Origin: Lachnospiraceae bacterium OM04-12BH
GTDB lineage: Bacteria > Bacillota > Clostridia > Lachnospirales > Lachnospiraceae
Assembly: GCA_003490145.1 (NCBI GenBank)
Contig: QULQ01000007.1
Span: forward strand, 1-64,000
Direction of reading: 5' to 3'
DNA length: 64,000 nt
In this document: in pieces, positions 26,752 through 34,447 of the stretch
How positions within the stretch are numbered: position 1 is the first letter of the stretch
How the letters are laid out: each line of letters opens with the position of its first letter
The notes under the pieces: generated by a model
What the model saw: only the letters and a program-made list of their open reading frames with translations
Databases searched by the model: none
Told to the model about the DNA's origin: nothing
Program-made: the position numbers and the translations under genes

Positions 26752-29331
26752 ATGCTGTCCGAAGCAGACAGGCTGGACAGAAGCTGGAGGATTAAAACTG
26801 GAATGAGCAGACTTTTTTTACATAATAAGAAGAAAAAAAAGCGGGCAGGAAATGTCAGGAAGTCAGGAAACAGATCCATGGAGTGGATGGATTTTGATGA
26901 TGACATGGAAGAGTATGAGGACGAGTGGGACGGAGAGACTGACGAATATGAAGACGAATATGAAGACGATGAATTCGATGAATACGAGTCCGATGATGAT
27001 TATGATGAGATAGAAGAGGACGAAACAGAAGCTGCATATGATGAGGATGAGTATGCGGAGGACGACGAGGACGACGAGGACGACGAGGACGACGGGGATT
27101 ACGAGGACGACGAGGATTACGAAGACGACGAGGACGACGAGGATTACGAGGACGACGAGGATTACGAGGACGACGAGGATTACGAAGACGACGAGGATTA
27201 TGAAGATGATGAGGAGGAAGATGACAGGGCGTATGCTTTCCGGAGAAGAAGGAGAGATGGCCTTGGCAGGATTATAGATTTCTTTGAAGAACGCACCCTT
27301 ACAGATTATGCAGTGGCTCTGACCGGTATCATTGTGATCGCAGTTGGAATCGTAGCGGGAAGTATGTACCTGAATGCCAGAGCAGAGACAAAAGCGATCG
27401 CGGCTTTTGCACAGATAGGGGAGGGTCTTGAAAATATCCCTGTGATCGGAGAGAGCGGTCTGCTTGCCATAGCAGATGCACAGTCCTCGCGTGCCATGGC
27501 AGAGGAGCTTGAAAGGCTTGAAAAAGAGGAAAAACAGGTTGATGAGAATACAGGTAAGATAGAAGTGATGCTGAATATGACTTCTATCCAAAAAGACTTG
27601 AAGATCAAGTTTGTCAATAAAACGTCCGGAAAACTGATACCAAGCATCGCCTTTGAAGCAGAGGTAACACCACCGGATGGCAAGAGCTATGTGCTGAAGG
27701 ATGATGATAAGGATGGTATTATTTACGAAAAGAATATTGCCCCTGGGAAATATAAGGTAGCAATCATTGGACCCTCCGGTCTTGACGAATACAGCTTCAG
27801 CCAGGAAGCGGTGACCATTACCGTTAAGGATACGATCGAATATAAAAAGGTAGAAGTGGCTGATGAGATCAAATCAGAAGCACAGGTCAATGCAGCAGTA
27901 GAGGATACCGCAGTCAATAACACGGAAGTGGAATCCACTAATACGGATACGGTAGAATGGGTAGAATCGACAAGGACACTGATAGAAGGAACTGAGAAGT
28001 CCGAGGACAGCTATGAAAAGGTTTCACGGTCAGATATTACAGATCCTGCTACCAAGACAGCAGCAGGCTTCCGACTGCTGTCTAAGAAGTTTGAAGAAGA
28101 GAACGGTGGAAATAATAACAGTGAGATGACACCGACCCCGGAACCGGTACAGACAGAGGCTCCGACACCGACCCCGGAAGCAACAGCGACACCGACCGAA
28201 AAGCCTCAGGAAACAAAGTCGCCGGAGGTAACGGCGGCACCGACCGAAAAGCCTCAGGAAACAAAGTCACCGGAAGCAACGGCGGCACCGACTGCAGTGA
28301 CACCTACAGCAGTACCTACGGCAACACCGTCTGCATCCGCGTCAGCCAGTGCCAGTGCATCGGTAAGTCCGAGTCCGTCTGTAACACCTTCGGCGACCCC
28401 TACGGTTACGCCGAGTGCTACGCCAACACCTGCAAACAGTGCCAGAACGGATACCAAGACAGATCTGAAGAACAACAGCGGTGATAAGCTGTATGTCAAG
28501 GACAGCAACGGTAATTTCCGGGAAGCCAAGTACGCAGATTATTATAATAATGATATTAAGGAATTTTACAGAAAGAGCAGCAAAACAACAGGGGAGTACA
28601 GATATACCGGCTGGCAGACCATTGATGGTGCAACCTATTTCTTTGACAAAAACGGAAATAAGGTGACCGGACGGCAGGTTATCCAGGGGGCAGAATACAA
28701 GTTTAATGATAACGGTGTGCTGGATACCGGCTCCGGTCATATGGGAATTGACGTTTCCAAGTGGAACGGCGGCATTGACTGGAAAGCAGTGAAAAACAGT
28801 GGTGTATCCTATGTAATTATCCGATGCGGATACCGGGGTTCTACAACAGGAGCCCTGATCGAGGATCCAAAGTTCAGGAGCAATATCCAGGGAGCCCAGA
28901 ATGCAGGTCTGAAGGTAGGCGTATATTTCTTCACCCAGGCAGTAAATGAGGTAGAAGCGGTAGAGGAAGCATCCATGGTATTAAGCTTGATCAAAGGCTA
29001 TAATATCAGCTATCCGGTATTCCTTGATGTAGAGGCCAGCAACGGACGGGGAGATGCGATCAGTGCAGATACCCGTACAGCAGTCTGCAGGGCATTCTGT
29101 CAGACAATCCAGAATTCTGGCTATAAGGCAGGTATCTATGCCAATAAGACATGGTTTACCAGCTATATGAATACACCCAGCCTGACAGGCTACAAGATCT
29201 GGCTTGCGCAGTATGCGGCAGCACCTTCCTATACAAGAACCAAGTATGATATGTGGCAGTATTCCTCCAAAGGCAAGGTGTCCGGTATCAGTGGAAATGT
29301 GGATATGAACATCAGCTATCTGGGGTATTAG
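26752..29331 (+). CDS. membrane-anchored GH25 muramidase with acidic cytoplasmic tail and wall-binding repeats
   Basis: 859 residues (ATG 26803 is an alternative start, with GGAGG 12 bases upstream). In order: a basic stretch (KKKKKR), an extremely acidic Asp/Glu/Tyr tract (48-158), RRRRR and one span (186-207), so the acidic part is cytoplasmic. Outside come a beta-rich segment (about 260-370), a Pro/Thr/Ser linker (about 455-565), a glucan/choline-binding-like repeat (TGWQTIDGATYFFDKNGNK), and a C-terminal GH25 domain (about 662-859) with GIDVSKWNG and the catalytic VFLDVEAS. It would cut peptidoglycan glycan strands while tethered to the membrane. The tail may be a charge-based interaction or crowding element. 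Confidence 0.85.
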   Translation: MLSEADRLDRSWRIKTGMSRLFLHNKKKKKRAGNVRKSGNRSMEWMDFDDDMEEYEDEWDGETDEYEDEYEDDEFDEYESDDDYDEIEEDETEAAYDEDEYAEDDEDDEDDEDDGDYEDDEDYEDDEDDEDYEDDEDYEDDEDYEDDEDYEDDEEEDDRAYAFRRRRRDGLGRIIDFFEERTLTDYAVALTGIIVIAVGIVAGSMYLNARAETKAIAAFAQIGEGLENIPVIGESGLLAIADAQSSRAMAEELERLEKEEKQVDENTGKIEVMLNMTSIQKDLKIKFVNKTSGKLIPSIAFEAEVTPPDGKSYVLKDDDKDGIIYEKNIAPGKYKVAIIGPSGLDEYSFSQEAVTITVKDTIEYKKVEVADEIKSEAQVNAAVEDTAVNNTEVESTNTDTVEWVESTRTLIEGTEKSEDSYEKVSRSDITDPATKTAAGFRLLSKKFEEENGGNNNSEMTPTPEPVQTEAPTPTPEATATPTEKPQETKSPEVTAAPTEKPQETKSPEATAAPTAVTPTAVPTATPSASASASASASVSPSPSVTPSATPTVTPSATPTPANSARTDTKTDLKNNSGDKLYVKDSNGNFREAKYADYYNNDIKEFYRKSSKTTGEYRYTGWQTIDGATYFFDKNGNKVTGRQVIQGAEYKFNDNGVLDTGSGHMGIDVSKWNGGIDWKAVKNSGVSYVIIRCGYRGSTTGALIEDPKFRSNIQGAQNAGLKVGVYFFTQAVNEVEAVEEASMVLSLIKGYNISYPVFLDVEASNGRGDAISADTRTAVCRAFCQTIQNSGYKAGIYANKTWFTSYMNTPSLTGYKIWLAQYAAAPSYTRTKYDMWQYSSKGKVSGISGNVDMNISYLGY
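27040..27225 (+). repeat. in-frame 18-base coding repeat
   Basis: Variants of GACGACGAGGATTACGAG (Asp-Asp-Glu-Asp-Tyr-Glu) are repeated about six times within shorter GACGAG runs. All units are multiples of three, so slippage would change the length of the acidic tail without breaking the frame. Confidence 0.8.
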
Positions 29332-29407
29332 AGGTTGTAATCCTGCAGAATATGCGTTATAGTAAACCGTAGATAAGATATCAGTGAAAGAGAAACGGAG
29401 AAAAGAA

Positions 29408-30490
29408 ATGAGAACCTATCTGGTAACAGGAGGAGCCGGTTTTATTGGCTCAAATTATATTCATTACATGTTTAAGAAATATGACAAGGAGATCGGGATC
29501 ATCAATGTGGATGCCCTGACCTATGCGGGCAATCTGGAGAATCTGAAGGATATTGAGAAAAGAGACAATTATACCTTTGTGAAAGCAGATATCTGTGATA
29601 AGGAAGCCATCGGCAGGGTGTTTGCTGAGAACGATATTGACAGAGTAGTCCACTTCGCAGCAGAGAGCCATGTAGACCGCAGTATTAAACACCCTGAGGT
29701 TTTTGTGCAGACCAATGTGCTGGGAACCGCTGTTATGCTGAACTGTGCCAAGGCAGCCTGGGAGCTTCCGGATGGCAGTTTTAAAGCAGATAAGAAGTTT
29801 CTGCATGTATCTACCGATGAAGTATATGGTTCCTTAAGTGAGGATGGCGGTTATTTCTATGAGACAACCCCTTATGCACCACACAGTCCTTATTCTGCAA
29901 GCAAGGCAGGGTCAGATATGCTGGTAAAGGCGTATATGGATACGTATCATTTCCCGGCTAATATTACCAACTGCTCCAACAACTACGGACCTTATCAGTT
30001 CCCGGAGAAGTTGATCCCGCTGATCATCAACAATGCACTGCAGGGCAAGAAGCTTCCGGTTTATGGAGATGGAAGGAATGTCCGTGACTGGCTGTATGTG
30101 GAAGATCATGCCAAGGCCATTGATATGGTACAGGAAAAGGGACGCCTGTTTGAAACCTATAATGTAGGTGGACACAATGAAAAGCAGAATATCGAGATTA
30201 TTCATATTATTCTTGACACTCTGCAGGAAATGCTTCCTGATGATGATCCAAGAAAGGCTCTGGTCAGTGAAGATCTGATCACCTATGTAGAGGATCGTAA
30301 GGGACATGACAGACGCTATGCGATCGCACCGGACAAGATTAAGGCAGAGATCGGCTGGGAGCCGGAAACCTGCTTTAAGGATGGCATTAAGAAGACTATC
30401 GCATGGTTCTTTGAACATGAGGAATGGATGAAGAATGTAACAAGCGGTGATTATCAGAAGTATTACGAAGATATGTACCATACAAAATAA
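29408..30490 (+). CDS. rfbB: dTDP-glucose 4,6-dehydratase
   Basis: About 360 residues from ATG 29408 (CGGAGAAAAG upstream); a GTG at 29384 is less likely. TYLVTGGAGFIGSNYIHYM is the NAD-binding motif, STDEVYGSL carries the Thr/Asp/Glu catalytic trio, and YSASKAGSD the Tyr-x3-Lys pair. NNYGPYQFPEKLIP is a dehydratase signature. The enzyme makes dTDP-4-keto-6-deoxyglucose, the branch point to dTDP-L-rhamnose and amino-deoxy sugars. A strong terminator separates it from rfbA, so rfbB may be expressed at a different level from the genes after it. Confidence 0.95.
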   Translation: MRTYLVTGGAGFIGSNYIHYMFKKYDKEIGIINVDALTYAGNLENLKDIEKRDNYTFVKADICDKEAIGRVFAENDIDRVVHFAAESHVDRSIKHPEVFVQTNVLGTAVMLNCAKAAWELPDGSFKADKKFLHVSTDEVYGSLSEDGGYFYETTPYAPHSPYSASKAGSDMLVKAYMDTYHFPANITNCSNNYGPYQFPEKLIPLIINNALQGKKLPVYGDGRNVRDWLYVEDHAKAIDMVQEKGRLFETYNVGGHNEKQNIEIIHIILDTLQEMLPDDDPRKALVSEDLITYVEDRKGHDRRYAIAPDKIKAEIGWEPETCFKDGIKKTIAWFFEHEEWMKNVTSGDYQKYYEDMYHTK

Positions 30491-30526
30491 AATACAGATC
30501 ATGAAAATGCAGATAAAATCTGAGAT

Positions 30527-30559
30527 AAAATGGGAGTGATTTACAATCACTCCCATTTT
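30527..30559 (+). terminator. perfect 15-bp hairpin terminator between rfbB and rfbA
   Basis: AAAATGGGAGTGATT (30527-30541) and AATCACTCCCATTTT (30545-30559) pair perfectly around a three-base loop, ending in T4. The A-run upstream makes it potentially bidirectional. Confidence 0.85.
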
Positions 30560-30560
30560 G

Positions 30561-30569
30561 TGGTATACT
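30561..30569 (+). promoter_or_regulatory. extended -10 promoter for rfbA
   Basis: TGG-TATACT directly after the terminator and 40 bases before the rfbA ATG. The -35 position falls in the hairpin (TTACAA) and is weak. Confidence 0.5.
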
Positions 30570-30608
30570 GATATAGATTATGCAATGCATGGAATGGAGG
30601 GTTATGCA

Positions 30609-31478
30609 ATGAAAGGAATCGTTCTGGCAGGAGGTTCGGGAACCAGATTATATCCTCTCACCAAGGCCATCAGCAAGCAGATCATGCCGGTTTATGACAA
30701 GCCCATGATCTACTATCCGTTATCTACACTGATGCTGGCCGGGATACGGGAGGTTTTGATTATATCTACACCACGTGATATCCACGTATTTGAGGAGCTG
30801 CTTTCTGATGGAAGCCAGCTTGGCATGAAGTTTTCCTATGCGGTACAGGAGCAGCCAAGAGGACTGGCTGATGCCTTTATCATCGGCGCAGATTTTATCG
30901 GAGATGATTCTGTGGCACTTGTGCTTGGGGATAATATTTTTTATGGACAGAGCTTTTCAAAGGTACTTCGGGAGGTTGCAGCCAGAGAAAGCGGAGCGAC
31001 CATTTTCGGCTATTATGTCAGAGATCCGAGAGAGTATGGTGTCGTAGAATTTGATGAAAACGGGAAGGCTCTTTCCATTGAAGAAAAGCCTGAGCATCCA
31101 AAGAGCAATTATGCGGTACCCGGACTTTATTTCTATGACAATGATGTTGTGGAGATCGCAGCCAATGTGAAACCCTCTGCACGCGGAGAGATTGAGATTA
31201 CCAGTATCAACAATGAATATCTGCGAAGAGGAACCCTGCGGGTGGAAACTCTTGGAAGAGGCTTTGCGTGGCTTGATACCGGAAATCATGATTCCCTGCT
31301 GGATGCGGCAGATTTCGTGGCAGCATTCCAGAAGAGACAAGGGCTCTATATCTCCTGTATTGAAGAGATTGCCTATAAGAGAGGCTTTATTGATAAGGAA
31401 CAGCTTTTAAAGCTGGCGGAGCCACTGATGAAGACCAATTATGGCCAATATTTAAAGGAGGTTGCGGAAGGTCTGTAG
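30609..31478 (+). CDS. rfbA: glucose-1-phosphate thymidylyltransferase
   Basis: 289 residues from ATG 30609, which has GGAGG nine bases upstream and starts at the conserved [47 protein letters not shown] and [20 protein letters not shown] are RmlA signatures for nucleotide and sugar binding. It makes dTDP-glucose for RfbB and is usually feedback-inhibited by dTDP-rhamnose. rfbC follows after 18 bases. Confidence 0.96.
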   Translation: MKGIVLAGGSGTRLYPLTKAISKQIMPVYDKPMIYYPLSTLMLAGIREVLIISTPRDIHVFEELLSDGSQLGMKFSYAVQEQPRGLADAFIIGADFIGDDSVALVLGDNIFYGQSFSKVLREVAARESGATIFGYYVRDPREYGVVEFDENGKALSIEEKPEHPKSNYAVPGLYFYDNDVVEIAANVKPSARGEIEITSINNEYLRRGTLRVETLGRGFAWLDTGNHDSLLDAADFVAAFQKRQGLYISCIEEIAYKRGFIDKEQLLKLAEPLMKTNYGQYLKEVAEGL

Positions 31479-31496
31479 AGACGTTCCCGGACAGAA

Positions 31497-32072
31497 ATGG
31501 GAAAAATAACAGTTGAGACATGTGAGATTGAAGGACTGAAGATCATTACCCCGGCGGTATATGGAGATGCCAGAGGGTATTTTATGGAAACCTACAATTA
31601 TAATGATTATAAGGCAGCAGGAATTGACCAGATTTTTGTGCAGGATAATCAGTCAGCCTCTGTGAAGAATGTGCTGAGAGGACTGCATTTCCAGATTGAA
31701 TATCCACAGGACAAGCTGGTCCGTGTGGTGAGCGGGGAGGTATTTGACGTGGCTGTGGATCTGCGTCCCGGTTCTGCAACCTACGGAAAATGGCATGGTG
31801 TTGTCCTTTCTGCAGAAAATAAGAAGCAGTTTTTTATTCCCAAGAATTTTGCACATGGCTTCCTTGTCCTTTCCGACTATGCGGAGTTTGCTTATAAATG
31901 TACAGATTTTTATCATCCGGGTGATGAGGGCGGTCTTAAGTTCGATGATCCTGATATCGGCGTGGAATGGCCCTTTGCACCGGGAACTGAGCTTGTGATG
32001 TCAGACAAGGATCAGAAGTGGGGAGGACTTAAAGCTTACACCGAATGGAGAAAAGGACAGCATGAACAGTAA
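31497..32072 (+). CDS. rfbC: dTDP-4-dehydrorhamnose 3,5-epimerase
   Basis: 191 residues, a cupin-fold enzyme. ARGYFMETYN, VQDNQSASVKNVLRGLHFQ (catalytic His in LRGLHFQ), VFDVAVDLRPGS and FAHGFLVLSDYAEFAYKCTD (catalytic Tyr region) match RmlC. It epimerises dTDP-4-keto-6-deoxyglucose at C3 and C5. The last enzyme of the rhamnose pathway, RmlD, is not in this window. The 3' end overlaps the ABC permease gene by 11 bases. Confidence 0.94.
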   Translation: MGKITVETCEIEGLKIITPAVYGDARGYFMETYNYNDYKAAGIDQIFVQDNQSASVKNVLRGLHFQIEYPQDKLVRVVSGEVFDVAVDLRPGSATYGKWHGVVLSAENKKQFFIPKNFAHGFLVLSDYAEFAYKCTDFYHPGDEGGLKFDDPDIGVEWPFAPGTELVMSDKDQKWGGLKAYTEWRKGQHEQ

Positions 32073-33093
32073 AGAAAAGAAATCACTGGCATCTGTGCTG
32101 AAATCTGTTCCAAAGCCGGTGGGAATTGGTATTTTCTGGGGGATCTGTATTCTGGTGGGGATTATGGTAGTCAGCCATAATAATCCGCTGGCACCAGATA
32201 TACACACGGAAAATCTGAAGAAATTCTGTGCCTGTGCACTTCTTTTGCTGGCATGTGTGATCTTCAGTGTGTATTATGACAGGATGCTTATCATTCCGAG
32301 GGAACTTTTCCAGAGCAGGGAGCTGATCTGGAAGCTTGCCAAAAATGACTTTAAAAAGCGTTATGCCGGTTCTTATCTTGGATTTCTGTGGGCACTGGTA
32401 CAGCCGGTTGTAACGGTGGCCATGTATTATGTGGTTTTTGATGTGATCTTTAATACCAGAAGTGAAATGGTGGCCAGCGGAGTGGAGGTACCGTATGTGC
32501 TTTTCCTGACAGCAGGTCTTGTTCCCTGGTTTTATTTTTCAGAGGGGATCACCAGCGGCACCAATGCCCTTCTGGAGTACAGTTATCTGGTGAAAAAGGT
32601 GGTATTTAATATCAGTATCCTGCCGATCATCAAGCTGGTGGCAGCTACCTTTATCCATGTATTTTTTGCGGGAGTACTGCTTGCTGTAGCCGGAATCTAC
32701 GGATACTACCCGACCATCTATACGATCCAGATCGTGTATTACAGCTTCTGTCTGTTTGTACTGATGCTGGCAATGAGCTACTGTACCTGTGCGATTACCG
32801 TCTTTTTCAGGGATCTTTCCCAGATCATTAATATCGGCCTGCAGGTTGGGATGTGGGCAACACCGATCCTCTGGAACATCGGCCAGATCGGGGATGATAG
32901 ACTGGTGACGCTGGTGAAGCTCAATCCCCTTGTTTATATTGTCAATGGATATCGCAATGCGATTTATGGAGATGAATGGTTCTTTGAACATTTTTATTCC
33001 TCCACGTATTTCTGGATCTTTACTGTGACACTGTTCTGTGTGGGATCACTGATCTTTAAACGGTTGAAGGTTCACTTTGCAGATGTTCTGTAG
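32062..33093 (+). CDS. ABC-2-type polysaccharide export permease (Wzm/TagG-like)
   Basis: 343 residues. An N-terminal extension with two spans (about 17-35 and 50-70) precedes the ABC-2 core. The core opens LIWKLAKNDFKKRYAGSYLGFLWALVQPVV, the amphipathic interface helix and first span of Wzm/TagG permeases. Six core spans follow. It pairs with the ATPase encoded 45 bases downstream to export lipid-linked polymer. The two extra spans are unusual for the family, whose members average about 260 residues. Translation is coupled to rfbC. Confidence 0.9.
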   Translation: MNSKEKKSLASVLKSVPKPVGIGIFWGICILVGIMVVSHNNPLAPDIHTENLKKFCACALLLLACVIFSVYYDRMLIIPRELFQSRELIWKLAKNDFKKRYAGSYLGFLWALVQPVVTVAMYYVVFDVIFNTRSEMVASGVEVPYVLFLTAGLVPWFYFSEGITSGTNALLEYSYLVKKVVFNISILPIIKLVAATFIHVFFAGVLLAVAGIYGYYPTIYTIQIVYYSFCLFVLMLAMSYCTCAITVFFRDLSQIINIGLQVGMWATPILWNIGQIGDDRLVTLVKLNPLVYIVNGYRNAIYGDEWFFEHFYSSTYFWIFTVTLFCVGSLIFKRLKVHFADVL

Positions 33094-33138
33094 GGAGACT
33101 GTGGCATACTTTACAGGACAGAGAAAGGAACTGGGAAA

Positions 33139-34443
33139 ATGGATGAAAAAAAGGTCGCAATACAGGTAAAAGGACTGGAAAAGGCCTATAAGCTGTATGA
33201 TAAGCCTTCAGATCGTCTGAAGGAGGCTCTTGGATTTGGCAGAAAGAAGCGCTACAAGGAGCACTATGCCTTAAAGGGCGTGGATATGACGATCTATCAG
33301 GGAGAGACGGTGGGAATCATCGGAACCAATGGCTCCGGCAAGTCTACGATCCTGAAAATAATAACGGGTGTTCTGAATCCAACAGGAGGATCTGTCCATG
33401 TGAATGGAAGGATCTCCGCACTGCTGGAGCTGGGTGCCGGCTTTAATATGGAATATAACGGGATTGAAAATATATATCTGAACGGTACGATGATCGGCTT
33501 CTCCAAGAAGGAGATCGATGCAAAGATGGATGATATTTTAAATTTTGCAGATATTGGGGATTATGTACATCAGCCGGTCAAAACCTATTCCAGCGGTATG
33601 TTTGTACGGCTGGCTTTTGCTGTAGCCATCAATATTGAACCGGAGATCCTGATCGTGGATGAAGCGCTGTCGGTAGGAGATGTTTTCTTTCAGGCAAAGT
33701 GCTATCACAAGTTTGAGGAGTTCAAGGAGATGGGAAAGACCATCGTTTTTGTCAGCCATGACTTAAGCAGCATAAGTAAATACTGTGACAGGGTTGTACT
33801 GCTGAACCAGGGCGTGAAGCTTGGAGAAGGCTCCCCCAAGGAAATGATCGATGCTTATAAACAGGTGCTGGTAGGTCAGTACGTACCGGCTGCGGACGAT
33901 CATAGCCTCCTTTCTGATAAGGAGATCACCGCAGCAGCGGCAGCGGCGGCTGGCACAGTGAAGGGTGAAGTGAATCCGGAGCTGCTGGAATACGGAACGA
34001 AGGACGCCATGATCACCGGATATAAAATAACAGATGATATGGGAAGAGAGACCAGTGCATTGCTGAAGGGAAAGGAATGTACGATCACCATGCAGGTGCA
34101 TTTTGAGCATGATATAGAAGCTCCTATTTTTGCCTTTACGATCAAGAATATCAAGGGTGTGGAGATCACAGGAACCAATACCATGGTGGAAAAGGCATTT
34201 CTTTCTCCGGTAAGGGCAGGCAGCAACATGGAGATCACCTTTACCCAGAAGATCGACCTGCAGGGAGGAGAGTATCTTCTTTCGTTTGGTGTGACCGGTT
34301 TTGAAAAGGAAGAGTTTCAGGTATATCACAGGCTGTATGATGTGATAAACATGACGGTGATCTCTGATAAGGATACTGTTGGATACTATGATATGAATTC
34401 CAGAGTTGTTGTGAAGGAGCTTTCACAGCAGGAAAAGGAGTAA
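33139..34443 (+). CDS. ABC transporter ATPase with C-terminal sugar-binding domain (Wzt-like)
   Basis: 434 residues. Walker A GTNGSGKST (62-70), signature YSSGM (150-154), Walker B ILIVDEA (170-176) and the switch VSHDLSS define the ATPase. After residue about 250 an Ala-rich linker leads to a beta-sandwich (about 285-425: AMITGYKITDD, FAFTIKNIKGVEITGTNT, GGEYLLSFGVTG) matching the Wzt C-terminal carbohydrate-binding domain. In E. coli O8/O9a that domain reads the modified non-reducing end of the polymer before export. TagH-type exporters lack it, so this system probably recognises a terminal modification. The next gene encodes a candidate modifying enzyme. Confidence 0.92.
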   Translation: MDEKKVAIQVKGLEKAYKLYDKPSDRLKEALGFGRKKRYKEHYALKGVDMTIYQGETVGIIGTNGSGKSTILKIITGVLNPTGGSVHVNGRISALLELGAGFNMEYNGIENIYLNGTMIGFSKKEIDAKMDDILNFADIGDYVHQPVKTYSSGMFVRLAFAVAINIEPEILIVDEALSVGDVFFQAKCYHKFEEFKEMGKTIVFVSHDLSSISKYCDRVVLLNQGVKLGEGSPKEMIDAYKQVLVGQYVPAADDHSLLSDKEITAAAAAAAGTVKGEVNPELLEYGTKDAMITGYKITDDMGRETSALLKGKECTITMQVHFEHDIEAPIFAFTIKNIKGVEITGTNTMVEKAFLSPVRAGSNMEITFTQKIDLQGGEYLLSFGVTGFEKEEFQVYHRLYDVINMTVISDKDTVGYYDMNSRVVVKELSQQEKE

Positions 34444-34447
34444 GCCC

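Noticed and set aside
26863..27591. 242-residue minus-strand Val/Leu/Ile-rich ORF
   Set aside because: The reverse complement of Asp/Glu codons reads as hydrophobic residues; a shadow of the acidic tract rather than a membrane protein.
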